DNA from: Monosporascus cannonballus
Taxonomy: Eukaryota; Ascomycota; Sordariomycetes; Xylariales
Length of the DNA: 64,000 nucleotides
Direction: 5' to 3'
NCBI GenBank assembly: GCA_004154925.1
Contig: QJNS01000195.1
Location: forward strand, 88,785-152,784
In this document: piece after piece, positions 47,415-60,417 of the stretch
Layout of the letters: each line of letters begins with the position of its first letter
Numbering within the stretch: position 1 is the first letter of the stretch
Made by a program: the position numbers and the translations under genes
Notes under the pieces: model-generated
What the model was told of the DNA's origin: nothing
Database searches by the model: none
The model's input: the letters and a program-made list of their open reading frames with translations, nothing else

Positions 47415-49267
47415 GTGTGGGTGACCCACCTTTGGAGTGCACCCACCTTTGAAGAACGAATTTTCCCCACTAGCGAATGTAGACCTTCTTCATCAATATA
47501 TTGTAACTCAACAATAATTAAAGCAATTTTGAAGCAATTCGTATCAGATCTTGAAAATGGGCCCTGGTGATGGATACCTTATTGTTAAGTTACTTGAGGA
47601 AGTGAGGGGGGGTGCCAGGGTTGAAGATGCAGCTGAGGCTTGGGGTACCTCTGCCATAACGGTCCGGAGACGCCGGGACGGCGGTCTTATTATGCAGGAG
47701 GGCCTTGAACCTTATTAACGCCTTTTAAAGGATAATAAGGACTTCGTGGTAAAATGGATATGCGAAAAAAAAGATACAGGACGAAGTTTTAATAAGGTTT
47801 AGGTCCATCGTTTTGCTAAAGTCGTCCTGCAGAATCATGGGGACGAAAAGCCCCTAGGGAAACACTGGGTTAATGGTTTTATATACCGAAACCCTGATAT
47901 CATAACGAAGTTTGGGAAGTAGTTCGACTCCTTTAGGGCGAAAGATACCCAGGAAGATGCCCTTTAGCGGTATTACAAAGCCCTAAAGCGTGTTATCCGT
48001 AAAAAGAAAATTAAGCTAGGAAGGATTACGAATATGGATAAGCATGGCGTTCAAAAAGGTAAATCCCGTGGTGGGAAAGTTTTGGGCAGCGCTTTTAAAG
48101 GCTATGCCGAATTAAAAGCGTTTAAAGAAACAAATTGGGCTTTTATTTTCGAAGCAACTATTTCGGCGGGCAAAACGTTAATTTTAATGGTTATCTATAA
48201 AGGAATTATATTTCAGGAACAGTGGTTTCTTAATATAATCTCCCGGTAAAAGTATGATTCGTCTTTTTCGGGATAGAACAACGCCCGAATCGTTTTGCGA
48301 TAGCTTCGCGAGGTATATCTTCCGGAAACGAAACTTCCGAAAGCAACCAACGGAAAAATTCTTTTAATGGATAAATACGTTACGTACGAATCCGTTTAAC
48401 TTTAATACGAATGCAAAATTAATAACGTAACATTAATTTACCTGCCGCCGCACTTTACTTACGTATTACAACTTTTGGATATAGGCGTTTTCTTCCCGTT
48501 AAAGATAGCATATTATTAAAGGACGAAAGGATAACAAAATTACGATATCTCCGCGCCCCGGATAAAGTAGCATTTTATCGAAGCGTACGCCTATGCGCGC
48601 GATAAGGTTATTATATGGAAAAATATTTACAGCGGTTTCCGTTACGCAAGGGTTTAACCGTTAGATATGAATAAAATTATTAAGAACTTTAAGGTAGTCT
48701 ATCCGGAATTAGATATTCCTAGGCCAATTATTCCGATAGAAAAAAATTTTTATTAGCCACCCGAAAAAATAACGTTCTTTATACCCAAAAAAAACCAGGA
48801 CCTAAAGAAGCAATTTAGATATTTCGTATTTAAAGACGTCGGTACGAAACGCGATTATCGGGCGTTCGTAAGAAAGGCGGGCAAAACGCTAGATTAAAAC
48901 GTTAAAGTTATTACCGCTTTGTAATTCGAAAATCAGCTTTTCTGTAACCAAAACGAATTATTAAAGCCAGTAACGAAAAAAAAAGGTTAAGCTTTCGCCG
49001 GGCGAGTTATACGTTAATATTAAAGATATTTACCGGGCCCAAAGGGAAGCTAAGCAACAGCAGGCGAAGCTGATAAAAAATCACAAGGCTCAAATAGCGT
49101 TAAAAAAGCAGGATCTATTAGAAAGTGCGCCTACTGTATTAAAGCATATGCGCGACCCTTTATAACATTTAATTACATTGTTTTATATGGCGTTTTCTGT
49201 GTAAATTTATGCATGGGTGGTGTTGTTGGGGGTCAGGGAGTGTTCTCCAAAGGTGGGTCACCCACAC
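47415..49267 (+). mobile_element. Pogo/Fot1-like DNA transposon with 23-bp TIRs
   Basis: The 1853-bp element is flanked by TA (47413-47414 and 49268-49269) and ends in perfect 23-bp inverted repeats (47415-47437 and 49245-49267) that begin GTGTGGGTGACCCACC. Just inside the left repeat, a second ACCCACCTTTGAAG (47441-47454) echoes the repeat's own ACCCACCTTTGGAG, possibly a second transposase-binding site. The interior encodes one broken transposase. Terminal 200-300 bases are much less AT-shifted than the centre. Confidence 0.93.
47557..49165 (+). pseudogene. Pogo-type DDE transposase, stop-riddled
   Basis: From ATG 47557 one frame can be read for about 1.4 kb through a dozen or more stops. 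An N-terminal helix-turn-helix is followed by a CENP-B-type HTH (GKHWVNGFIYRNPDI...FDSFRAKD). The DDE core follows. NMD at 48031-48039 carries the first Asp, with MDEKG changed to MDKHG. LLMD near 48,363-48,374 carries the second. YLPPHFTYVLQLLDIGVFFPLK near 48,440-48,505 carries the third. A run of A (about 48,979-48,989) marks a frame change; the C-terminus then reads ELYVNIKDIYRAQREAKQQQ and ends at TAA 49163-49165. The longest open stretch is 48034-48249. Stops correspond to former CAG/CAA/TGG codons, so RIP rather than indel decay inactivated it. Confidence 0.88.
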
Positions 49268-49269
49268 TA

Positions 49270-50801
49270 GTTCCTTAATACGTTGAGTAAAATTATTATA
49301 GTAGTACTATTTACGACTTTTTTTCTGTAATCTCCTTAATATATTATGTTTATTTAATAAACATTTGATAAATAACTTTGTGGATATCTGTTCCATTTAT
49401 TTTCATCTAGAATTTAGTAACCACATTAGTTTTATAAGTTTGTTTTTTTAACTTCGATAATTTCAACATTTTTGCTATATTTGTATACTGTTTAAGGAGT
49501 TTATGTTAAGAAACATACGAGTGAAATCTAAATATTAAAGAAATTAATTAAGTTTAATAATAATAAAATTTAATTTACGTAATCAACTTTTTATTATATA
49601 AGATATATATGGATTCAAGCTATATTTTCAAACCTAAGTGAAATAAACAGAAACTTATTACATAATATAATTTACACGACATATACATTTATTTAAATTA
49701 TATAAAATATAACAACTATATTTATATATAAAGTTACTAACAATCGAATAACTACAATTGAATTTTTTGTTCAACTTAAACAAATTTATTAAATTGAATT
49801 ATTAATCAATTTTAATCGAACTAATTATACTCGATGAACTTATATTACGTAAAGTTTTATTAGAGTTAAAAATATTTAATATCTTATCGCGACCGTTTTT
49901 TTCAAGCTTTTGAATATTAAGCTATAATACTATATTTTTTATATCAGAACTTTTATTTCTGAAAGTTAATTAATTTATTTATCGTAATAATTAGTAACAT
50001 TCTGTTTCTTTTTTATTTATTACACTAAGTTCTATTTTTATAATATACAAAAAGTAGATTATTAACATTAATTACTTTAAGACTTTATTTTTCTTAACTA
50101 ATTGATTTAATATAAATAGATCTTATTATTGTAGTTATATTCGTCTTAACTATTTTAACTGTATTATTACGAAAAGTAATGTTCATTACAGCTACTGTAG
50201 AAATAATAAATAGATATATTGTAACTTTAATGTAATAAATGCTTACGCTAATTCGTTTATCTCTCTATAACGTTATCGTTTACTTATTACTCTAATAATA
50301 CGCATATTATAAAAAACACACAAAATTAAAAAGAATTCAATTGTTTCTTTCTAAAAATATCGACCTAGTTATAGCATTTACGCTGTTAAAAAATTCTTTT
50401 TAAATACACTTTCGAAATAATTCGTTATACCGTTAAAAGTTTTCACAATCCATAAAAACAAAAATATATAAAGATCGCAGTTTTGTTCTTAAACTCGATA
50501 ATTCATTAATTTATTGTAAAGATTCGCTGATTTTTTAAACGTTATAAAACAAATATAAACTCGGAAACAATTACCAGCAGTTTTGCTATTGCCAGTAAAA
50601 ACTTTTTAATAGAAGCTAGGCATTTATAAGATATTTTACAAATTTTTAAATATTTTCGAAACCTAAACATTCTTTTTATTTAGTTAAATATTAAATAGTT
50701 TTACTCTTTTTCGTTTATACAAAGTTTTCTTTATTTATTATATTTATTTATATTTTATTTCTGTATTATTTTATATTGTTCGTACTTTATTATAACTGTT
50801 A
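49270..50801. other. Unclassified AT-rich sequence
   Basis: No coding trace, LTR or terminal repeat is recognised. It separates the pogo-like element from G4. Confidence 0.4.
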
Positions 50802-50989
50802 TGTTACAGGCTAAAGCCTATAGGGCGGCTCGGGCTTACGGAGCGAGCTTTTTAGCCCGAGCTTACCCATATGTATATAGAGAGTAGCCACCTCGCTAGT
50901 GGCTAGCTGTTTTTCCTTTTTCCTTTTTACCTTAAATATAAACCTTCGTCAGGCCTTATTTCCGTTTAACCTACGTATCGTGCCCGTTA
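50802..50989 (+). repeat. 5' LTR of G4 (188 bp)
   Basis: It begins TGTTACAGGCTAAAGCCTAT, a palindromic GGCTAAAGCC-containing start, and ends GCCCGTTA. It includes GAGCCACCTCGC-like and CTAGCTGTTTTTCC stretches shared with the partner at 63516. Confidence 0.85.
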
Positions 50990-53099
50990 TATATATTTAA
51001 GGTTACAACTTATTATAATTTCTAAAAAACTAGGTAAAAGCAAAACGCTTTTTAAAAACACCCAGGTTACGGATAATAAGTTAAAAAAAGTTTTCTAACG
51101 AAATAGCTGCAAGACAATATAACTAATAAAACCATAAACGAACCTACGGTACCAATTTCGTCCGAAACCATTAGGGAAAACTTATAATACCAATCGTTTA
51201 TAAATATATTTTCAAAACTTAATATATAATAAGAAACATTTGTTAAGTTAGTTTTTAGCCGTAACGAAATAATAAGTAACTTGTTTAACCGGATAACGAA
51301 AATAAAAAAAAGTATTTTTTTTAAAAGCCGAAAAAAAACTTTATAAAATAGGACCCGTTTCGCCAAAAACTTACGGTAAGCCTACCGTTTAATAATGCGT
51401 TCGTAAGAACGAATCGTAAATTTATAAAATAGCTTTCGTAAAACAAAAAAAACGTTTCGTTCGTTTTTCGTTATGTTCCGTACGAAAATAAAAAAAAAAC
51501 AGTTTATTTCCGGTTCCCTTATAATAACCTATTTAGGTATTAGAATATTTGTGGTTACCGAAAAACAATTACGATTTAATTATTAGTTCGAAATAGGAAA
51601 ATTACGAAAGAATTTCGATATCGATAATTTTTTTTATATAAAAAACAATTCAAAAATAAATAAGCAATATAATCTATTAAAAAGTAATTATAATATATAA
51701 AGCAAGGTAATAATTAACGGTTTTAAGATTATTTACTGGATTGTAAGTTTAAATTAGCCGAATATAAAAACCTAACGTAACCTTTAATAATTAAGGTAAT
51801 TTGCTTAAACGCTGGTATTAATACGTAATTCCGTAACGCGTTAATAGCGAAAAAAATATTTTACGATAATTATAACAGTTAAATACGTAAGGCAAAAAAA
51901 TAATTAATTACTTAAATATTTTACCTAATTATTATATAAGCAAAAAAACGACAACCTAATATTTCGATAAAAAAAACGGAACGGTTAGCCAATAATAATA
52001 TATCGGCTAAATTAATAAACCGGTTGAAATAATAAACGTTTAAGGGGATATACCTATATCGGACGTTACGCAATTAATTACGTTAATTTCCAAATTTATA
52101 AATTAATAACGGGGTAATCGAAAAAACCGATCCGGGGTTAATTCGGAATAAGGCTTGGATAACCGGCCTTATGCGAAATAATTTTCCGATAACGAAATAA
52201 AAATTCGGAAACAGAAAAAGTAATATTTCCGCTATGTCGCCACGAACTATTTAAATTGGGAATACCTTAAATACAAACTTGGAAAGCGGCTTGGTCCGGT
52301 TAGGACGGAGATTACGGCAATAAGTTTGCGGGATACCGTTAACGGAGATAACGATTTAAATAACGAAAATTTAAAAAAAAGTTTTATTAAAATTTATTAA
52401 TAAAAAAAGATGTAATAAAAGAAATATTACAAAATATTAATAATAAATTAAATAATATTTTTTATATTAAATACTTTAATTAATAATACTATAAATATAA
52501 ACGTTTTAATTAATAATAAGTATATTTATTATTTTGTGTTTAATTAACGGCTAGTCCGCCGTTTAAAATTATAACATATATTTATTATATTTCGTCGGTT
52601 AAGGTTGGCGAAAAATAACGGACTTATAATAATTACGATCCGAAAGATTACCTACGTTAACGTAAACTTAAACGGCCGCTTAAAACGAATTTAGGAATAC
52701 GTAATTAAAAATTTATTTTATCCCTTTATTCTGGGAAAACCCTGGATAAAATATAATAATATTATATACGAAACGAAATAACTGTTTATCTGTTTTGCAA
52801 ACGACGTTATTACGCCCATATTACGCGAAAAATAGATAATTCGATAGGGAACCTAAAAACCGGTTAAAAGGGCGGTTATAAAAATATAAAAAAGCCCGTT
52901 TAATAACGGCTGTAACTTTCGTAACGATAATACGGCAAAACCGCTGTAAAAAAACGGAATATAATTATTCGCAATGTTTATAAAAGATATTAATAAGGCC
53001 TTAAAAGTAAATATGCAATTAACCTTTAAGGATATAACGAAACGACTTTTTAAGAAAATATAGGAATTCTAAGATTTTTTTTGCAAATAACGAAAGTTT

Positions 53100-53316
53100 T
53101 GTAAGATAATAGATAGCTATGAGCTGGGTGAGGTGATCTCCGACTAGTCGTAAAGCAGATTCCAAGAAGTAAATGTATTAGGTTATTTCCATCTGGCGTT
53201 TCCCATTAGCTGCTAGATGGTGGATTTATATTAGTGAGTAAGTCGATGGCTGATCGGTGGCTAATCGGTGGCTGGTTGGCTACCAGCCTTATCCTTATAA
53301 GGGCTATATTTTCACA
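53100..53316 (-). repeat. 3' LTR of G3 copy 2
   Basis: TGTAAGATAATAG to ATATTTTCACA on the plus strand. About 11 bases longer than the solo copy at 22789 because a GATCGGTGGCTAATCGGTGG-like short duplication is present. Confidence 0.85.
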
Positions 53317-56300
53317 ATTATTCCTTCTTTTTAAATTATTAATCCCTAATAGCATTATTATTAATTTGATATAATGTACTTTGCAAATTTGGTTACGTAT
53401 ATTTGCCGATAATTTATCGTTATATTATGTTATAAATGGTTGCCGTAATAATTAATGCGTATTATGTTACGTAATTAATTATGTTCCGCCTAATTTCTTT
53501 TTATAATCTGTTTTTAACTTTACATTATTTAATTCTTTTTCCCCTTTACGCTTATATTTTTTTTTTTTGCGTATACGTTCCGTTCGGTTTTTTATTTTTC
53601 TTTATTTTTATTTCGCCTTTTCCGTTTGTTTTGTATATTATCTCCGTTCGTTATGTTTTTTTTCGTAAGGAATTTTAAAAAAAGTAATATTTTAATATTA
53701 AGAAGAATTAGGATATTTTCGAACGTTATTTTTTTAACGCCGATAATAAAATAAACATCAGTCGTATTACCAACGGCAATAAGCCGTATAATATTTACGT
53801 AATATAACGTTATTTCGATTACGGTACGGTTTACGTTTAAATTCCGCGCATTTTAAATAATATCGTAATTAATTATTATTATAAGAGTTTTTGCGCGGTA
53901 AGTTATTATTCTTAATATTATTAATATCGTTATTTAATTTCCGTTTAAATTCTGATTATTTTTAAAAATACCGTGCAAATAATTTCTTAATTCGGTACCG
54001 ATAATTAAAAGTTATTCGACGAACTAAAAAAAGCTTGTATTACGGGTACGTAATATAAACGTTCCGATATAATTATGGTTAATCGTTGACTTAACGTTTT
54101 TCGTAAGACCGAATTCGTTTTTAATATAATTATTATTAAAAAATATCGTTTTTTTAATATAACGAAAATTAATTTCCGATCGTTTATTATAGTTACGGAA
54201 ATTTAATTTTAACGCCGTTTTATAAATTTGCTAATTTAAGTTCTTTTTGTAAATATTACGGTTTTTTTATTATTCCGTAATTAATTTCTGATTAAGCGTA
54301 ATTTTAAAATATCTTTATAAATAATGCGATTTTTAAAGGCCGTTATGTTATTAAGCTGTTTATTTACGAACACTTTCCGCCCGTTTGTTAATATTTTAAC
54401 CAAATTTTAATATTTATTAATAATAATAATTAAAAAACGGTGTTATTCGGCGAAACTGGTATTAAACTTAAATATATTAAGCGCTTTTAGGATAACGCCT
54501 TATTTCCAATTAATAAAAAATTATATTCCGATTATCTGGGCCTTATTTTTCGTAAAAAATAGGACGTTTTTAAATTTTTTCCGGCTTTTACGCTTAATAA
54601 ATTTACGAAACTTACTTATTATTTGCCGTTATATATTTTCCGATTATTTTCCGATATTCCTATATTAAATTTCTTAATACGCCTATTAAAAGCTAATTAA
54701 ATTAAGGCTTAATAATTAAGCGCGAAATGTTATTTTTAAAATAAAAGTTTAATTTTTTTATATTACATATAAATTTCCGATCGGTATACAATAAAATCAT
54801 TATTCGTTAGAAGTTTAAAAATAATTATATAACTAAATAATATTTTAATATTAATATTTTAATTTTATTTGGAATTATTTTTTGTAATTCTTTTAATTAT
54901 TAGGCAATTAATTTCTAATCTGGTTATTATTATTTTGCAGTTTTTAAATCGTTTTATTTTTTATATACGTATTTAATTTTTTTTCGTAATATTATAATAT
55001 TTCAAACGCGTATTCGAAATAGTTTTAAAATTTTTATATATTATATTCGGTAGGTGAACCTTTTTATTTAATTAGATATTTATATTACCCCTTGTTATTT
55101 CGATAACAAACGATATCCTTTATTATTTATTTTTCTTATTTTTTTATTAGGTTCTGTAATGTTATCTAGATATTATCCGGTTTCCAATTATATTACGGTT
55201 TTAATAAAAATATTACAAATGTATTATATATCCGTTAATATTTAATAAAAACAATTATTTTGTATATTTAAAAACTTATTCGTTTTTTAATTGTAATCCA
55301 GATATAAATAAGTATAAATGTTTTACTTTTAAATTTAAAGTTTTTAATTAATAAATTTATTTATTGCCGTAATTAAAATTTTATAAGTATATAACTTTAA
55401 TTATAATATTTTTTCTAAGCTACCGTTATTTTCTGAAGTCGTTTTCTAATTCCTTATATTTATCTTTTAAATTGTTATAAAAATCTTTTATTATTTTTGG
55501 ATCCTATCTATATAAAGTTTCGAACGGAAAATGGCCGGTAAATACGTTCCGTATATTATTATACATGAATTTATATTTCGTAATAATTTTATTCAATTAT
55601 TGTAATACTTATTAACGTAATTACGGAAATAATATTTTAAAATTTAATAAATACGCTCCGTTTACTTATTATTTTACGCATAATAAGCGGTTAATATTTG
55701 CCGTTTTAATTTTTGCTTTTTATAAAATTCTGCTTAAAATTAATTCCTTAATAACTTATTTTTATTATTAATAATTCCGGTTAACGTATTAAATTTGTAT
55801 TTCATCTCGTTATACAATAATCGGGCTAATTTAATTATAATTAAAGTTTTAACCATAAAAATAAATAATCTTAATTTTCTAAAGCGGTCGACAATTACCA
55901 GGATTATGTAGTAGTTTAACTTATTTAAATTTCAACTTTTTAAAAGTCCCGTAATAAAATTTAACGAAACTTTTTTAAAAAAATTGTTTAACTAACGGTA
56001 AAGGCTATAATTATTTATGTAGTTTATAACGTAACTTTATTATGTCCTAATAATTCGGATATTATTTAATATATTTTCGGATATTGTTCGTTATATTTTC
56101 TTAATAAAACCTTTTGGTTATTAATTTTAACGTACGGATATATTTTATATATTTTACCTTTAGATTATTATAATATTAATTAATTAATTATTTTCGCAAA
56201 ACGCCTTATAACGGGATTATAAATTTATTCCGATAATATAAAACCTTATTTACGTTTAAAAAATATCGCCCTTTAATTCCGGTTTAACATTTAATTATTT

Positions 56301-59300
56301 ATATTAACTTTATAATATTTAAATTTTTAATTTATAATTTTCGAACTTAATTATAAAATTATTAAAAGGATTTCGATTAAAATACCGTATCGTTTTTAGC
56401 TAATCCTTTTATTAAAAAACGTAAAACGTATTAATTATAAATAATAACCTTAATATTAATTTTATTTTCGTTAAGTATTTCGGACTCCGACTATAATACG
56501 GTTATAATTTGAGGTTATTATTATTTAACTGTTAATTATATTATTGCTATAATTCGCACCTATATTATTAGTCGTAAATAATAAATTCGGTAAATATATA
56601 ATTCTTTATTTTCTTTTTTTTCAAAACCTTTTTACAATAATATAATAAAGGTTTTCTGTTTTTTTTACGTTAATAATAATTACTTAAATTTGCGCCACCT
56701 AAAATATATTTAGAAATTTTATAACGAACGAATGTTCCGTTATTTTTATAAAACCTTTTACCGTTTTATAATATTTTAAATCGTGCTATATATTTACAAA
56801 CGTTTTCCATACGTTTTTTAATATATTATTCGTAAATCCGATTTTTTTACATCATATACAGATTACGTTTTTATACGCGATTTCCCTTATTATATAATCT
56901 GGACGTTTAAATAATGTATTTGCCGGATTCACGGTATTCGATTAATATTAAATCTCAAAATTAAATTACGCAAAATAATAAATTTATTGGGTAAATTTTC
57001 CTTTAAGGTTACGCGCCGGCATTTATATTATAATTTTTAACGTTATGTAATTAATGAATATTATAACCTTTTTTTCCCGTATTTTTAAGATCTTGTTATT
57101 CATATTCTAAGCTTTTTATAATTATTACTAATTTTTATTACCTTATAACTTATTGCTTTTCGGTTAAATTTAACTTTTATAATTAATACATAATTAAGCG
57201 CTAATATCTTCCGTATTTTTATGAAAATATTTTTAATATAGTTTTTACCGAAACATTTATTTTAAGCCTTATTATCTTAACGTTATTTTAATATTGAAAA
57301 ATAATTATTAATTAAAAGGTATTTTCAAATTTTAAAATGTCTTTTTAATCTTTTCAGGTTACCGGAATTTCCTTATTTTTTTTATTTTACGCCCTTTTTG
57401 AAAACCTAATAATAAGATCGGTAGTATATAAATAATTAGTAATAATTTTCCGATAAAAATTTACGAATGCCAAAAATATTTAAATATTATAAATTAACTT
57501 TGACTTTAATTATGCTTTAATAATATTAACCTATTGGTATTTTATTTTTAAGCCGTTAATATTAATTATAAATCCAATTTTCTTTTAAAAGACTTTTATT
57601 TAAACGTTCAAATAAATAATCAATATTATAGTAATTATTCGTAAATTAATTAAAAATATTTTGCATATTATCTTTTATTATCCAAATAAATAAATATATG
57701 ATTTAAATATATTACGTGTATATAATTAATTAATGTAGTTAATACTTTATACATATATATTTGAAACGCAATTAACGCGTTAATAAGGTCAAATAACATA
57801 ATTATATATTTAAACTACCGGTATTACGTTCGGAAACCAAAGTTTTATTAATTACCTTTTTAATTTTAATATAATAACAAATACTCTTAAAATAATTTTC
57901 GAAAATACGTTAATTAATTTTAAGTAATTTACTATTTTTAAAATTAAGCAAAAAAATATCGGTTTTCTATCGTTATCTAATTTAGCCCTTTATAATTAAC
58001 ATATAATCGGAAATTTATTATTTTTATTAAACATAAATAATATTACTATCTTTACGTCCGTTTTCGAATAACATATCCGGCCTATTTTTAGGTTTTTCCA
58101 ATATATTTTTCGAATACCTTCTTTTAAGCTTCCGAAATAAGGTAAATTAGGCCGAATAAAGGCGTTTTCCCTGGGATCAAATTTATTATATATTTTGCCC
58201 TTAATAATTAAAATATTTTTGTCGTTATTTTTTCGGAATATATATGCCGGAAATTCTTTAAATATATAAGGAAATTAATTAACTGCCGTCTTTGTTATTT
58301 TCCAAATTCCGAGATATTTAGTTTTTCGGTTAAATTTATGAAGTTAACAATATAGATTTGCTTACCGGAAAACGCTAAATTTGCAATTTTTTTTATCGAT
58401 TTTTTATAACCATACGTATAATTATTAATATATAATTATATTTAGCAAAAGTTTTATTTACTTATTCCGGATTCGGATAATAAAAATTCGGGCTTTTTTT
58501 TAAAATACGATATATTATAAAATAAATTTATTTAAATTTCCGTCCGTTTTTATTATTATTTATTGTATTAACAGAAATTTCGTAAACCTTATAATATTTG
58601 ATATACGTACCGTTAACGCCGACAAAAGCCAGAATATTTACGGAAATTAATTAAAAATTAAATTTTTTGTTAATTTTGTGCTTATAATATATACTTATGA
58701 TCCGGTATTTATATTTATTTGTACCGTTATATTCCCCGTATTTCTTTTTATAAATACCTTTTTTTAAAACCGGCTTTATTTCGACCGTTTTATAATTATT
58801 AGTCCAAATAAAGTAAACGTATATATTTATTTCGGCTCCTTTTTAGGTTTACGTCTGGGAATTAATTTAATTTATCGTTATATATTATAACGTTTTATAC
58901 AGCTTTTGGAAATTTATTTCCGTATGGCCGGAATACTAAGGTTTTCGTATTTCATTTTAAATTTATAATGTATATTTTTATAACTTAAAGTTTTCTAATT
59001 ACAATACTTAAATAAGCTTTTATAAAAATTAAAAATATTAAATTATAAGAATTGAAGTAAAATTAAATTTAAAATGATTTATTTTTCGAATATAAAAACG
59101 CCCGTAATCTTTATTATTCTTATATAACCTTTTTAATTTATTTTAAGGATTTTTTCTTTCGAAAGCGTTAAAATAAAATCGTTTATCTTTATTAATACTT
59201 TTAACAAAAAATAGTCGGTTTTTTCCCGTTTTTTTAAATGTTTTAATAACGTTTTGTTTTATTTATTACGTTATTAATTCGTTTTAATTTATAAGAATAA

Positions 59301-60200
59301 TTAAAAGTAAAATATTTATTATTTGGATTGTTTTATGGATTAAAAATATTCGTAAAGTTTATTTTATAAATTAAGAACTTTTATTTAACGTAAAAATCCA
59401 ATAATAATTAATCGGATCGCAATTATAAGTTTATAAAATATTTTTCATGTTCCTTATTAACAAAATTAAAATTTACGTAATTTATCCTAATAAAAATTCG
59501 TAAACCTTTTATTTTTAATTTTTTTTTCATAATTAAAATAATTAAGCATAATACGGTATAATCGTTAAACATTCGTAATAAAAAGGTTTATATAGGTTAT
59601 GGCCTATTAAATATAAATAAACGTATTTCGCCCTTATTTTTCGGCGTAAATTCCGTAACAATTTGTATTTAAATCTATTTAATTAACGCGTATTCGGAAA
59701 ACTTCGAATAATTATAACATAATATTTATTTCTCGTCTTTAAGTATTTGTAATAATATTATAATTAACTTATAAAACCTTATTTTTTAATTTATATTATT
59801 ATTTATTAGTTAACTAATTATTTAAATAATTCCGAATATTATTCGTTTTATTAATAAATAATTTCTAAAATCTGGTTATTATTAAAAGGTTTAATTTTTT
59901 TATTTTGAATTCCGGAACGCGTTTATTATGTTACGCCCGTTTTCCAACCGTTTAACTAACGGTTATCGGGACGTATCCTTATTATATATGTAAAATAATT
60001 CGGGATCCCGGGGACCATAATCTTTTATCCGTTAGGGTTCCGTTATAAGTTTTTTTCGCCTGTTCCCGTACCGTAATTAATCGTTCGTCGGTTGGGTTCC
60101 GATCGGTGGTTTTCTTGACTGATAACCTAAGTTCGTTTTATAGTCGGCGAACTTTGCTTTTAGTGGTTATCGCGTTATCCTTTATGGTAAATAGAAAAAT

Positions 60201-60417
60201 TGTAAGATAATGGATAATTGTAAGCTGGGTAAGGTAATCTCCGAACAATCGTAAAACAGATTCCAAAAAGTAAGTGTATTAAGTTATTTCCATCTGGCAT
60301 TTCTTATCAGCTGCCAGATGGTGGATTTATATTAGTAAATAGGTCGGTGGTTGATCGGCAGCTGATTGGTAGCTTGTCGGTTACTAGCCTTATTCTTATA
60401 AAAGCTGTATTTTCACA
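60201..60417 (-). repeat. 5' LTR of G3 copy 2
   Basis: TGTAAGATAATGG to GTATTTTCACA on the plus strand, 217 bp. It carries more C/T and G/A differences from the solo copy than its partner at 53100. Confidence 0.85.

Larger units (their letters stand above)
53100..60417 (-). mobile_element. Complete Ty3/gypsy retrotransposon G3, copy 2 (-)
   Basis: LTRs at 53100-53316 and 60201-60417 (217 bp each) flank an internal region that is the reverse complement of G3 copy 1, and the TSD AGTTT is present at 53095-53099 and 60418-60422. The integrase core, read on the minus strand near 55,860-55,925, is ILVIVDRFRKLRLF; the catalytic Asp lost in copy 1 is retained. The reverse transcriptase trace VFSK-I-L lies at about 57,840-57,910. 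The MITE of copy 1 is absent. It sits inside G4, so it inserted later. Confidence 0.9.

Noticed and set aside
53481..53678. Phe-rich 65-codon frame, with a near-copy at 46026-46226 on the other strand
   Set aside because: Both lie in the same part of G3 but opposite to its coding direction; conservation follows from the repeat and the Phe richness from A-rich sequence.
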